The notes under the pieces were generated by a model. It was not told where the DNA came from and did not search any database. It saw nothing but the letters and a program-made list of their open reading frames with translations. Position numbers and translations under genes: made by a program. Positions 22,801-33,560 of a DNA stretch of 64,000 nt are shown one piece after another. The DNA lies in NCBI GenBank assembly GCA_910591455.2, contig OU342819.1:13352262-13416261 (forward strand), given 5' to 3'. Positions within the stretch are counted from its first letter, which is position 1; each line of letters starts with the position of its first letter. Source of the stretch: Pholis gunnellus (taxonomy: Eukaryota > Chordata > Actinopteri > Perciformes > Pholidae).

Positions 22801-25111
22801 CTGCTCAACAGACAACACTACGGGGGTAAAGTGTCTGTTTTTGATGGGATTTGCTTCATTTGCAGTCAAGTTTGAGCCTTGCGACTTAACGTGTACGTGG
22901 AGCTAACCTCAGTGTTGGTGGAGTTGGGAGAATAGCTTCAACTGAGCTTGAGCGGCTGCTAATAATGATGCTAAAATGAATTTTAGGTTTAAACAAAGAA
23001 AAGTCGTGAAATAAGTATCCAAAAATAGTGCATATTTCACTTGTTGGTCGAGTGTTAGTTTACTTTTCACATGTGTAACTTGACAGTGTGTACATATACA
23101 TGTCCTATCATGCTCATTGTTTAAGTCTTCATATATATTTAACATTATCGACATTTCAGTTTTTAGTTTATACTACAGGTCAGGTGATTAAGTCTGTCTG
23201 CCAGCTGTTGAAACACACGTGACAGCTGTGATAATATTTAACCTCGAGATTAGATATTTTGACTGACAATGCGTGCCTTATCATTGTCAATCCTCCCATT
23301 AGGTACACTAACATCCACACAGTCCCCTAAACAAGTGGAACATTCAATGTCTGAGGTCGGTGTGCCTTCCCATGGAACAATGATCATGCCTGGTGAATAA
23401 CCTGATATGGCAGTGGTTCAATACCCAAAACTCTTCTGGTTGTTGTCAATTGTCAACCCTATTAATAAATCAAGATGGATGTGATCTGTTGCCTGGCATA
23501 TGGAAGGCACAGCTAATCATCCTGAAGATGAATTTGCCCCGTTGCTCACCCATATCTGTTGACATAGCACCAGACACAGAAAGCAATAGTTCCCTGTGTA
23601 CCATGCATTGTGTGTTTTCTTTTAAATGTACGGCACAGTTTGAATGGACTTAATGTGACTGATGATGAAGTTACATATTTGTCAGCCGCAATGTCATTTG
23701 CGTCCTGACCAGTTTCAACTGTTACTTGCATCGAGTCTTTACGCCGTTGCTGGTCTTTCCCTTCTAGTTCTTGCCTGCTGATACACAGTAGCGACCAGGT
23801 CATAGGAAGGGCATGTTTGTGTGTGTGTGTAGATAGAAACAGGGAAGCATTGCTAAACGGATTCTGTTACATTTCTTTTCATAATTGATTCCTTTCGTCA
23901 CTGTCCCCTCTCTGGCTTCAACAGGAAGTGACACTACCACACCCAAGAGAGAGAGCGCGGAGAATGAACTCGGTGAAGAAGTTGTGAAAACTGAGAAATG
24001 ATCTCCCAATTTCCCCTGCATGTGCACAGTGCACTCACAGGCTATTTGTCAGTCAAACAGCCATTGTGGAGGTGGGATTAGTGAATGAATGCCCTCTGTG
24101 CCACTGGTTGTTGCTTTGTCGACTATCTGAAGCTTGCAAAGTGGGTCCCATGAAATCTAAACTGGTAATCAGGTTTCTGGGCTCAGGGAGCTGAAAAACA
24201 TTTGTTGATGAGTGGGCTATTGTGCACCCTGATCCAAAGCAGCAAAGGCATCCATCTTTAATAGTGGATAAATAATATATATATTTGATGTAGCCACCAG
24301 CTCCTTGCCAATGAAGATGAGGTGGATTTTGCTCTTCAACCCGCACATGCAGTTGTGTTTGTTTGTCTGTTGAAAGATCTTGGTGCATTTGTCCACCCAG
24401 AAAAAAACCCACAATGCTCAACAGAACTTTGAAGAAGTTACAGAAGGGCTTGAGAAATTACCCTTTGAGTTTCTTTTATCAATTCATGATATTGCAGCAT
24501 TGCTAACATTTAAGCATCATGCAAGAAATTGAGAAAAGATGACGAAACAAATATGTCTCGGTTTCTCTCGTTTGGTTAATCATATCTCTCTTTGTTTCTC
24601 TTTGTATGCTTCTCCAACATAGTCAACGATGCCGGCGGACCCCCTGCCTGAACGCCCAGTCTGCATCGGTGATTTGACGCGAGACATCCTGCAGCCAAAG
24701 CACCTTTTCCAAAACCCCTGACTGCCGGTGTCTGTAGGTGTCCGCTTCCTTCTGGTTCCACTTCCTGACCTCGGCTGTTGCTGAACACTTTTTCTCACCT
24801 CCTCTTAGGAGGGTCAGAGTATCTTAAGTGGTTAGAGAAACTTTTACTGCTTAATGGGTATAATGCAAGCATGTGTCCTTGCTGGAGCTCACCTTGAGTG
24901 AGGCACGACATCCCCAGCAGCTTTAGAAATGCTTCGCACTGGACTCTGACCTTTCTGTAGATACGGACCGCATTAAAGAGAATCTCCTCACCATAATCAA
25001 GTAATTATCACTCTACTTATCATTTTATTGCCATATCCACACCCAAAGAAAAGACCATCAGCCAAAGACCGGGCCTCTGCAGCGCCCCTCCCCTTTCGCC
25101 AGCACAGTACC
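22801..25111 (+). other. ccdc126 5' region: putative intron and 5' UTR
   Basis: No coding exon was recognised. A polypyrimidine tract and AG at 24621-24622 are followed by a short ATG frame (24629-24721, 30 codons, starting MPADPLPERPVC), which may be an upstream ORF in a noncoding exon. An AG near 25063 could be the acceptor of the coding exon. Confidence 0.35.
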
Positions 25112-25752
25112 ATGCTGGGCGCACTCCTGCGGAGGAACATGTCCCAGAAGCTGAGTGTGCTGCTGCTGGTATTCGGCCTGGCGTGGGGATTCATGCTGCT
25201 GCGGTACACTGTGCAGCAGCCTCGCCATCAGAGCAGCGCCGAGCTACGGGAGCAGATCCTGGAGCTCAGCCGGCGATACGTCAAGGTCCTGACGGAGGAG
25301 AACCAGAATGCACCGGGTGGGCTGCAGGGAACCTCCATGGCCGGCTCTGGTAAGGATTCAGGAGGACGTTAGAAATGCTGTTTTTATTACTGCTCTGTCA
25401 TCAAATCACTTGCTTACTCCTGAAACATTTGGGTTTCATTTATTCATTTTCTTCCTTGTGTTTGTTTTCCCTCATTTCCTTCGCCTCTCACACACACACA
25501 GCTGATCTGAAGAGGACTATCGCTGTGCTGCTGGATGACATTCTGACTCGACTGGTCAAACTGGAGGGGAAAATCGATTTGGCGGTCAATGCCTCCTCCA
25601 CGAATACCTCCCACACAGCAGGGGGCGTCCTTGCCTCTGCTGCTGCTGCCCTGCAGAAACCCTCAAAGCAGGACACACCTGGCAGTCACCCGGGAACGTC
25701 CCGCCTCCACCCACACATCCCCAACAGGCCTCGGCCACATAAACGAGCATAG
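25112..25752 (+). CDS. ccdc126: CCDC126, small Golgi-type membrane protein
   Basis: CCDC126 is a small type II membrane or secreted protein resembling the N-terminal stem region of the MGAT5 N-glycan branching enzymes; it has no catalytic domain. Exons are 25112-25349 and 25502-25752, joined in phase 1, giving 162 residues (human 140). The sequence has RRNMSQKLSVLLLVFGLAWG at residues 7-26 (signal anchor about 13-31). The stem follows with YTVQQPRHQSSAELREQILE and then, across the splice, ADLKRTIAVLLDDILTRLVK; these closely match human. The C-terminus is longer, Ala/Pro/His-rich, with NAS and NTS glycosylation sequons at about residue 105-112. The ATG at 25112 matches the family start; the frame is open further upstream but without another ATG. 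It has a single intron, 152 bp. It is followed by tra2a on the same strand. Confidence 0.93.
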
Positions 25753-27105
25753 TCTTAATAGATATATATACATTTTTTTTAGCACATTACACTTTCCCAG
25801 CATTTATCACTGATGTTAGCACATCAGACACATGAAAAGCAATAGGGAGACATATAGACATCCAGAAACTTTAAATTTGGGATACTTCTCAGAAAATGCT
25901 CAGCCAGCTCAGAAGGAAGGAGGATTTCTCTATGCTGATATTTATTTATTTTTTACCAAGACTTTTTAGCAGACTTCTTTTTTTTATATTTTCATTGCTG
26001 ATTTTGTTTGGCTTAGATTTAATGCCATATTTGAATCGTCTGACTTTTTAAGCAGATGCAGAGAGGTGTAAATACTCTTGAAACTGAACCAGATTCTCAT
26101 ACGCTTTATGATAAAAAATGGCTTGAAATGTTCACCCATCTACATCGGAAACTATTATACAACAGTGCTTCAATATATCAAAATGCTGAACAGTACACTC
26201 ATGATAGGTAGGGCAGGTGTTTTTGTTTTGTCAATGTTTAGTTTGGCGCAGTTGCTAATTACTGTATAAAGAAGATTCTACTTTGAGCTTACACATAGTC
26301 TTAAGAATACTTAAATAGTGTTTGTCTGTGAGAGATAATCCAAAGAATGTTATTTGCACTCCATCTGCAGACAGTGTAATTGTTGATTTACAGTTGCTGC
26401 AAACCAGTTTGAGGTTTATGCAGACTATGATTGGATGATGCCTATTTGCCACTGTAAACATGAGCGTGTCAGTTGAAATCCAACGGTTCCCTTGCCGAGT
26501 GTTGATAAATGATTTAACTAGGTGTGTAGCACATTGAATGTACTTTGTAGTCAGTCTTAAGCCCCTCAGTGCTGTTAGGATGACTGACCTACTGCTGAAA
26601 CATGTTCAGGGTTCATGTTGCACTGTGACTCTTTAGAGATTTTCTAAAAATACTGGGCCGTTCCAACTTTGACTTGAGGGGTATTTTAGGAGGGCGGACG
26701 TCAGGCTCTGGAATATTAATTCTTGCAACCTTTCTGCTGGTTTCCATTATACTGAGAAACTCTGGCACCTGCCCAGAGGAGGAAGATCTTTAGTTTGCAC
26801 ATCGTGACGCTCATTAACGTGATGACTTTGTGCGACAAGATGAGCAATACTTTCATCGATACTACTTCGGAATTATATGAGACGAAGTCAATGTGGGTGG
26901 CAAAACATGAGGGGAAAATGTTGCTTACACATTACAGACCTAAATATAAACGAAGGCCTCAACTGAATTATCAAACTGTTTTGACTGTGTCTGCATTAAG
27001 TAATGCCATAAATGTACTTTGCTTCCGAATGCTAAAGTAGAAAAGTTGGTGAGCCAGACAGCTAATGTGAGATAGTTTTACTAATAAATTGACCTCATGG
27101 AAAAT
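25753..27105 (+). other. ccdc126: Probable ccdc126 3' UTR
   Basis: AT-rich sequence without coding exons follows the stop. The first clear poly(A) signal on this strand is AATAAA at 27083-27088, which would give a 3' UTR of about 1.35 kb. Confidence 0.4.
27083..27088 (+). terminator. Candidate poly(A) signal of ccdc126
   Basis: AATAAA in the context CTAATAAATTG, the best plus-strand signal between the ccdc126 stop and the tra2a promoter. Confidence 0.4.
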
Positions 27106-27599
27106 AGAATCTATCTTCATTTAAATCCTTTCATTTTTATTGACATTGTAAAAATGTGCCTTTTTTTTCAAGAGACAATGTAACACACAAGACAATCCAA
27201 ATGTTGAGCCAGTTGTTCTTAAAGAGAGCGTCCTCTACGAGGGGTTTGTGTGTGTATAAGTGAATGTATAATGACGAGTTTTCGTTCATTAGCTTTTACT
27301 GAACACTGCAAAACCCTAAGGGACATTATATATTTATTCAAGGCACTTACTGCTATTTTCTACTCCTACTCCACTACATTTGCTAAACAGCTGTCAATCG
27401 AAGTAGGCTAACTATAGTTATCAATTCAATCAATACAATTTTATGAAATAAGATCCAGTGTATTAAACTAACTTAACCAGCATCAACATGTACATGCTTA
27501 GTGAATACATTTTCATTAATCATATTTCAGTAGAATTATTATATAATATGTAGTTTAAGCTTTGGAGATTTTGAATTATGAGACGTTCCCACTGAAGAA

Positions 27600-27781
27600 C
27601 ACTGTGAAGGGCCGTGTGAGACGACACGGAAGTGACGTTAGATTCTGCAGCACATAAACATACCACCAACCTCACGCGCCCGCCATCTTCTAGCTAATAA
27701 GCGGACATTGTGTTGAACCTCAAGTGCGGGGTTTATTTTCTACCCAAAAAACATACTCTGTTGTGTTTGCTATACTGAACA
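27600..27781 (+). promoter_or_regulatory. tra2a: tra2a promoter and 5' UTR
   Basis: A composite ETS/CRE-like motif (CACGGAAGTGACGTTA, 27625-27640) lies about 150 bp upstream of the start codon, in a locally CpG-rich stretch without a TATA box. This is typical of a housekeeping promoter. Confidence 0.55.
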
Positions 27782-30700
27782 ATGAGTGACATTGAGGACG
27801 GACACTATAAAGGACGGGTGAGTCATTGCATCGAATGATATCAAATATATCTTCCCCTTTCTTCAAATTCCTTCCGTGTGGCTGTCGATTAACTTGAGGC
27901 CAACTGATATAGCGCGAGCTAACGTGATAGCTAACGCGATAGCTTACCGTTGTTGTTACACGCTTTTGTCCGCTAACATTACCCGTGTTAAGATAGGCGC
28001 AGAGGTGTTCTGGTTTTTGCGTCAAGTCTTTGGCGAAAGTAACGCACGTTTTACACGAAAGGTTCTGCTAGCAAGACCGAACCAGACTCTAGCTAGCATG
28101 CTAGTTACTGTTAGCTTAAGAGCCACCGTGGTGTAGCTAGATCCGTGTGTGCACGTTAGACCTTTTGCGAATTGTCCTGTTGTGCGTTGCCAGTAGAATG
28201 CATCGCTCCTAAAACAAAATGCTTATGAAATTATACACGAGATATCTGTGACGTTTGTTTTCCTGAATCTAGCAATCGGTTAAATGAGAGGTAACTTAAG
28301 TCCAAAGCATCTCTTCCTTCCCTCCTTTCACGCTTCTTTTTTTTTTTCTCAAATTGAAAAAAATGCTACAATATACATCTAAGCTCTTAACTTTATAACC
28401 TTAAATTGTTGTAACTTTGCTCATTTTCTTAATTTCTGGACTATTAAAAACTTAATGTAGCAACAATGTAATTGTACTGCATTCAGTGTTCCTTTTCATA
28501 TCATTTAAAACATATTCTCCTTTTCTTAAACCTATGATCTTAATTTTATTGAATGTTCTTTTTTCATTAAGGTAATTGATCGTGAAGGATTTGAAGAGTT
28601 TTATCCAAGAATGATGAAGAAAATGTTCAAGATAAAAGAAGGCTAATGAGAACATGTACAGAGCAGAACATAGAAGTGGAAAGGGAGGAAAATGAGACGG
28701 AAGAATGGTGTCAGATAGAAGCGCTTGCAGTATAATGGCTAAAATGAAAACTGGTTTCAGTTTTGGGTGAAGAGAAGGAAAAACAGACCTGGAATCAGAA
28801 AATGAGAAAACTGAAAAAAGAAGAACGAAGAAGGATAGAAATCCTGAGAAAAGGGAGTAGCGTGTAAAGAATCTGGAAGAATGAATGTGTCCGTAGGTTA
28901 AGTAAATATACTGTTTGTGTTCTTTACTATGCTCCCTTTCTGTAACATGGAAATGCATGTTTTATTTCCCCCTTGATGGTCCAGGTGGATATTGAAATAG
29001 ATCTTATCTGTATATTTGCTATATATGGTTAATAGTAGGCCTCATTGTAAACCAAAGATTGATTTATTGGACTTATAAGATTACTAACCCCTTCTTCCAC
29101 AGTACATAAATCTGTACGTTTTAGACAGGTGTACTGTATGTGTCCAACATACTCAACCACATCTCACTACTCTGTTATTTTCAGTGTGTAGTTATGCCTG
29201 TATGTGTCCATGAGAGAGTTGTTAACGTGCTGCTGTGGCAATAGGGGTCGCGCTCTCCTTCTAAATCGGATCGGGGGAGTCCAGCTCGGGTGAAGTCGGA
29301 GAGCAGGTCCGGCACCCCGAGCCCAGCCCGGGTCGCCAAGCGCTCTGCGTCCAGATCCCGCTCGCATTCAAGATCCGGGTATGTTGACCTTTTTACGATG
29401 GCACATGTGGTACTGTGATCATATTGTAATGTTCATTAGGGGCTGAAATATGGCAAATTTGCCCGTTTGTCCCCAACAATTATTTCTGACATTGGCCTTT
29501 TCTTCCTGTGCCGCATTTTCAGGTCTCGTTCCAGGCGGCAGTCAAACCGCCGCTACAGCCGCTCGCGCTCTCGGTCCTATTCCCAGCGGAGGAAGTCCCG
29601 CTCGCGCTCCTACAGCCCCGAGTACCGCCGCAAGAAGAGCCAGAGCGCTGGCAGCAGGGTGAGTGAGGTCTGAAAGGTGGGGCCGTACAGGGGGCTGTGG
29701 AGGGAGAACCAGAGAGCACTTAGTGTACGCTCACACACATTTACAAGTGTGTGTGTATCCAGATTTTTGGTGGAGATTGGCTGATTACACATCTTAGCCT
29801 GTGAATATTAAGTGTATGAACTTACACGGTATGACCTTTTACTAAATAGTGTGAATGCAAAATTAGTCTCACTCGAAAGGTTTTGGGAACATACTTTTTT
29901 ATAGGGAGGTAAATCTGTAAGTGAAAAAGAAACTTTGATTTAAAGCTGCTGCATGCTTTAACGATCAGCGGGCTAATCTCAACACATTCTTTTTCCTTCT
30001 AGTATGTCATTGTGTCAGTTCTTTGTTTTAGACAAATCACAGTGGTTATAGCAAACAAAATAACTTCAATGTTTTTAAATCGTTGAATTAGTAAACGTAT
30101 TTACAAGGACTATATGTTTTGTATGATGATATATGACTTTAATTTGTGTGGGAGTGTGACTTGTCGTTAATGCCGCAGGATACCACACATGTAATAACCC
30201 GTTTTAATTAACCATCTATTCCTTTCATTATGTCAACAGAGCCACGACTTCACAAAAGAACCAAGCAATCATGGCGGTGGAGATCCTGATGTGAGGGTAT
30301 TTGAACAGTCTTGAAATATTTTGGGCAAAACAATTGTAATGTTTGTGTGTGGGTCAACAGTCAAACAGATAATTATAACCTAGTAGGGTAAAAAATAACT
30401 GATTTCTTCTTTTTTTTAATCGTATTTATGTTTATTTTATTGCATAAATATAGTGTAAATGATTTGAGGTGCATGTGTGTGGATGTAGTTTTCATGTGTT
30501 GTAGTTCTGTCTTGTATGGGTTTCATCATGACAACTAGCCATACATGAATGGATAAAAGTATATTAAATATGTATACTTCTTAAGTTGGAGCATTTTAAC
30601 ACTTTTTTTTTTTAACAATGCGGGGAAGCCTTTAAAGCTTTGACCCGACTGCTCGGGGAAAAGCCAGATCAAATGCGGTGCATCCTTATGAAAGCTGTTT

Positions 30701-32217
30701 AAGATTACAGCTGGCGATGATTGAGGGAAAAGTTATGTAAATCATAAGCTGGATAAACCATAAAATCAACTCTTAACCTTTTATGTTGACCCTTGCAGGC
30801 GAACCCTGACCCCAGCATGTGTTTGGGGGTGTTCGGCCTGAGCCTGTACACCACAGAGCGGGACCTGAGGGAGGTGTTCTCTCGCTACGGCCCTCTGGCC
30901 GGGGTCAACGTGGTGTACGACCAGCGCACCGGTCGCTCCCGCGGCTTTGCGTTTGTTTACTTCGAGAGAATTGATGATTCCAAAGAGGTGAGTGTTTTTT
31001 GGTTTTGTTTATTGGTAAAATGCCCAATGCCTTGTTTTATGTCTAGTAATGTGCTTACTCGCATTCATTTGGTGTTTTATAGTGTAAAATATTCCTTAAT
31101 TAGATTTAATGAAAAGTGTCATGGCACATTTTAAACTGTTCTGCATCCATATATGGTCAACTGCATATTGTTTGGGACTTTGTTTTCATAGTATTTGTAC
31201 ATGTAGGTTCAATGATCCTCCACTTCGGATCTCATTTATTGATTTAAGGTGTGATTACATAAGTATGCCACTAGGTGTCTGGCTTGCCATAAATTCTCTC
31301 ACGTTGTTGTCATGTGACTCATATCGAGGGGGTTACAGTGTGTACTGTAGGCGGGCCTTTGTGAAATAAGTACCAAAAAGCAAAAGTCTGATAACATCTT
31401 TGTCGTCTCCTCCCTTTTGTATTTCTTAGGCAATGGAGCGAGCCAATGGCATGGAGCTGGACGGGAGGCGCATCAGAGTGGATTATTCCATTACTAAACG
31501 CGCTCACACCCCCACACCTGGAATCTACATGGGCCGACCAACTCAGTAAGATAAACACTGTTCAATATTTATCTCGTGGTTGAAATCCCTAAGAAGCATA
31601 AATGCACATTTGAACCATCAAATAAACTGGGATGAGCAGATCACACGCATGTCATTTTTGTATCTAACTTAGGTTCTGATTGTTTTTGTTTTTTCCAACA
31701 GCAATGGCAGTGGTGGTGGAGGAGGAGGAGGAGGCGGCGGTGGTGGTGGTGGTGGTAGTAGTGGCGGTGGTGGTGGTGGAGGCGGCGGCGGCGGTGGTGG
31801 TGGTGGAAGCAGCAGCCGGAGGGGGAGAGACTCTCATTATGACCGTGGCTACGAGCGCTACGACAGATATGACGAGTATGACTACAGGTACAGGTGAGCC
31901 ATAATATGTGAGCAGAATGTCAATGTTGCGTAGTTTTTACGAGTAGATGTTTTACATTTTCCTCGTCTCTTCTGCAGCCGCAGGCGCTCTCCGTCACCGT
32001 ACTACAGCCGCTACAGGTCTCGCTCACGGTCTCGCTCCTACAGCCCACGTACGTATTAAGAGAATGCAAACAGAAAGCTTGCCTAACTGCATCCACGCTG
32101 CTGTTAGACTGCATATTCAAACAGATGTATGCATCTGGATCACTGGTGAAAGCAGATTGATTCTATTAGTAATGTATTCTGACTAATTCATATTTTCTTT
32201 TTGCAGGGCGATACTAA
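27782..32217 (+). CDS. tra2a: Transformer-2 alpha, SR-like splicing regulator
   Basis: TRA2A is a nuclear RNA-binding protein that promotes exon inclusion through GAA-rich enhancers. Coding exons are 27782-27817, 29245-29378, 29523-29658, optional 30240-30290, 30799-30987, 31430-31545, 31702-31893, 31978-32048 and 32207-32217. All phases join, giving 311 residues with the 51-nt exon or 294 without it (human 282). Domains in order: MSDIEDGHYKGR; an RS domain (residues 13-102); one RRM starting CLGVFGLSLYTTERDLREVF, with RNP1 RGFAFVYF; the linker ITKRAHTPTPGIYMGRPT; a Gly tract with two runs of 15 Gly; and a second RS region ending SRSYSPRRY. The RRM and linker are nearly identical to human. 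Intron 1 carries a poison exon (separate entry). The 17-residue exon 30240-30290 does not match the family and may be skipped, since R-ANPDPS joins in phase and matches human. Confidence 0.95.
28572..28863 (+). other. tra2a: TRA2-type poison exon in tra2a intron 1
   Basis: A polypyrimidine tract and AAG acceptor (28570-28571) precede about 290 nt that are extremely rich in GAA/AGAA. This is the motif bound by TRA2 proteins. Joined to exon 1 in phase 0 the exon reads VIDREGFEEFYPRMMKKMF and stops at TAA 28644-28646. Two overlapping donors exist: GTGTAA at 28862 and GTAAAG at 28864. TRA2A and TRA2B in vertebrates carry such ultraconserved exons in the same intron, used for negative autoregulation by nonsense-mediated decay. 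The location, phase, stop and composition all agree. Confidence 0.85.
31714..31806 (+). repeat. GGN repeat encoding the tra2a glycine tract
   Basis: An imperfect GGT/GGA/GGC trinucleotide array inside coding exon 7, giving 15 Gly, Ser-Ser, then 15 Gly. This roughly doubles the single run of about 16 Gly in human TRA2A. Confidence 0.85.
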
Positions 32218-33560
32218 GTTCCTCCTTTCAACGCTCGACTTCCCTCCAATAATTGATGGTGTGTGTGTGTGACTCGTCAAGGTGTTTCTGAGGGGAACAT
32301 TTTGGATCGGCATGTCAATATCAACAGAACTCTAAAGTTCGAGATGGTTCTTGTTCACATGCAATAGGTGTCTTCATTTTTAGACGTTTTGATGCATCCA
32401 CGTTGAGTGTGAGCGAAGAACTCTTTCTTCATTCTTAGACTTGCATCCTTCCTTCCCACTTCCCTTCCTGCAGCAATGCCGCCTGTTCTTCCTGTTAGGA
32501 TCACTGTTGGCGTGGCCCGTGTCATGGTGGGGGGATGTAAACTGGTTTTTTTTGTAAATAATAGGGACAGTCAATTTTACAACTTGTTTTAAGTAAATGG
32601 AACAATCCTCTGTGTGTTCGGATCACAGATTGATCTCAATGTTACCGAGCACGGGCCGAGTTTACTGGTAAGCTGCAGGTAATTCAGGTGTTACAATGGA
32701 GCGCTATCAGTTCTTTGCTCACATTTGTTATTTTTTTTAGTAAAGGAAGTCATCATTTGAGTTTCTCTAGTTTTATTCTCATGTACTACCTTTTTTTTTA
32801 TTGTTGTTTCTTTGTATGGAAATACAAATATATGAAAACTCCAAAGTTGAATGTGTTTTTGTGATTAATGTGCATTGAATTGATGTTGAGCTTTTGTTTA
32901 GGTGGGAGGTGGTGCTTTAAGTTGAGTGGGTGAGGTGGGAGAACGAGCTGGGAGACTTTCACAGAACAAGAGCAGTGCCAAGACGATGCGCATGATAAGT
33001 TTATGTTCGCACAAATTTTAAGTAGCTGATCTGGAGCCACTTTTTGAAACGACAAAAGATTCTCAAAGGGTTGACTTTTCTCTCATTCAGGCTACACCAC
33101 TGAACACATGCAACGGGCTGATACCAAGCTTTTATTGGGTGGCTTTCGTTACATAAGATACAAAGTTCACATGTAAGAAACCGGATATTATTCAGAGTAT
33201 TCTTTGACTGTACATAGTTTGTATAGAAGCATTTTTCAATACATTTTCACTGCAACAAAAAGAGACTGTTCTGTACTTCTCATTAACAATGACCATACTA
33301 GAACACGTCTTTTCTTTAAGTAGCCCAATGTATGCTACAGAATGCAGCAGGTTGTTCAATATAAGACAATGTTCCCTGTCACATTTCCCTGCATTAAACA
33401 AGACCGTAGTGTACTCATGATCAGTTTTTGTCCCAAATAGACACAGTTGGGGGAAGAAAAAAACATATCTTGATGCTTATTGGAGAATCGCAAAAGTAAA
33501 CCTGAATGGAGGGTTCTTTATCTCTCCGCCTTAATAAAGAGGCACTTTATTGAAATGGGG
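32218..33560 (+). other. tra2a: tra2a 3' UTR
   Basis: AT-rich noncoding sequence after the stop. The first canonical plus-strand AATAAA is at 33533-33538, giving a 3' UTR of up to about 1.3 kb; a shorter transcript using a weak signal is possible. A minus-strand AATAAA at about 33131 points the other way and could belong to an antisense transcript. Confidence 0.4.

Noticed and set aside
27340..27410. TACTCCTACTCCACTACATTT-like block resembling a common fish repeat
   Set aside because: Too short and isolated to call a mobile element from sequence alone.
28452..28958. 168-residue minus-strand open frame
   Set aside because: It is the antisense of the GAA-rich poison exon; lack of stops follows from composition and the product is Phe/Ser/Leu-rich with no family match.
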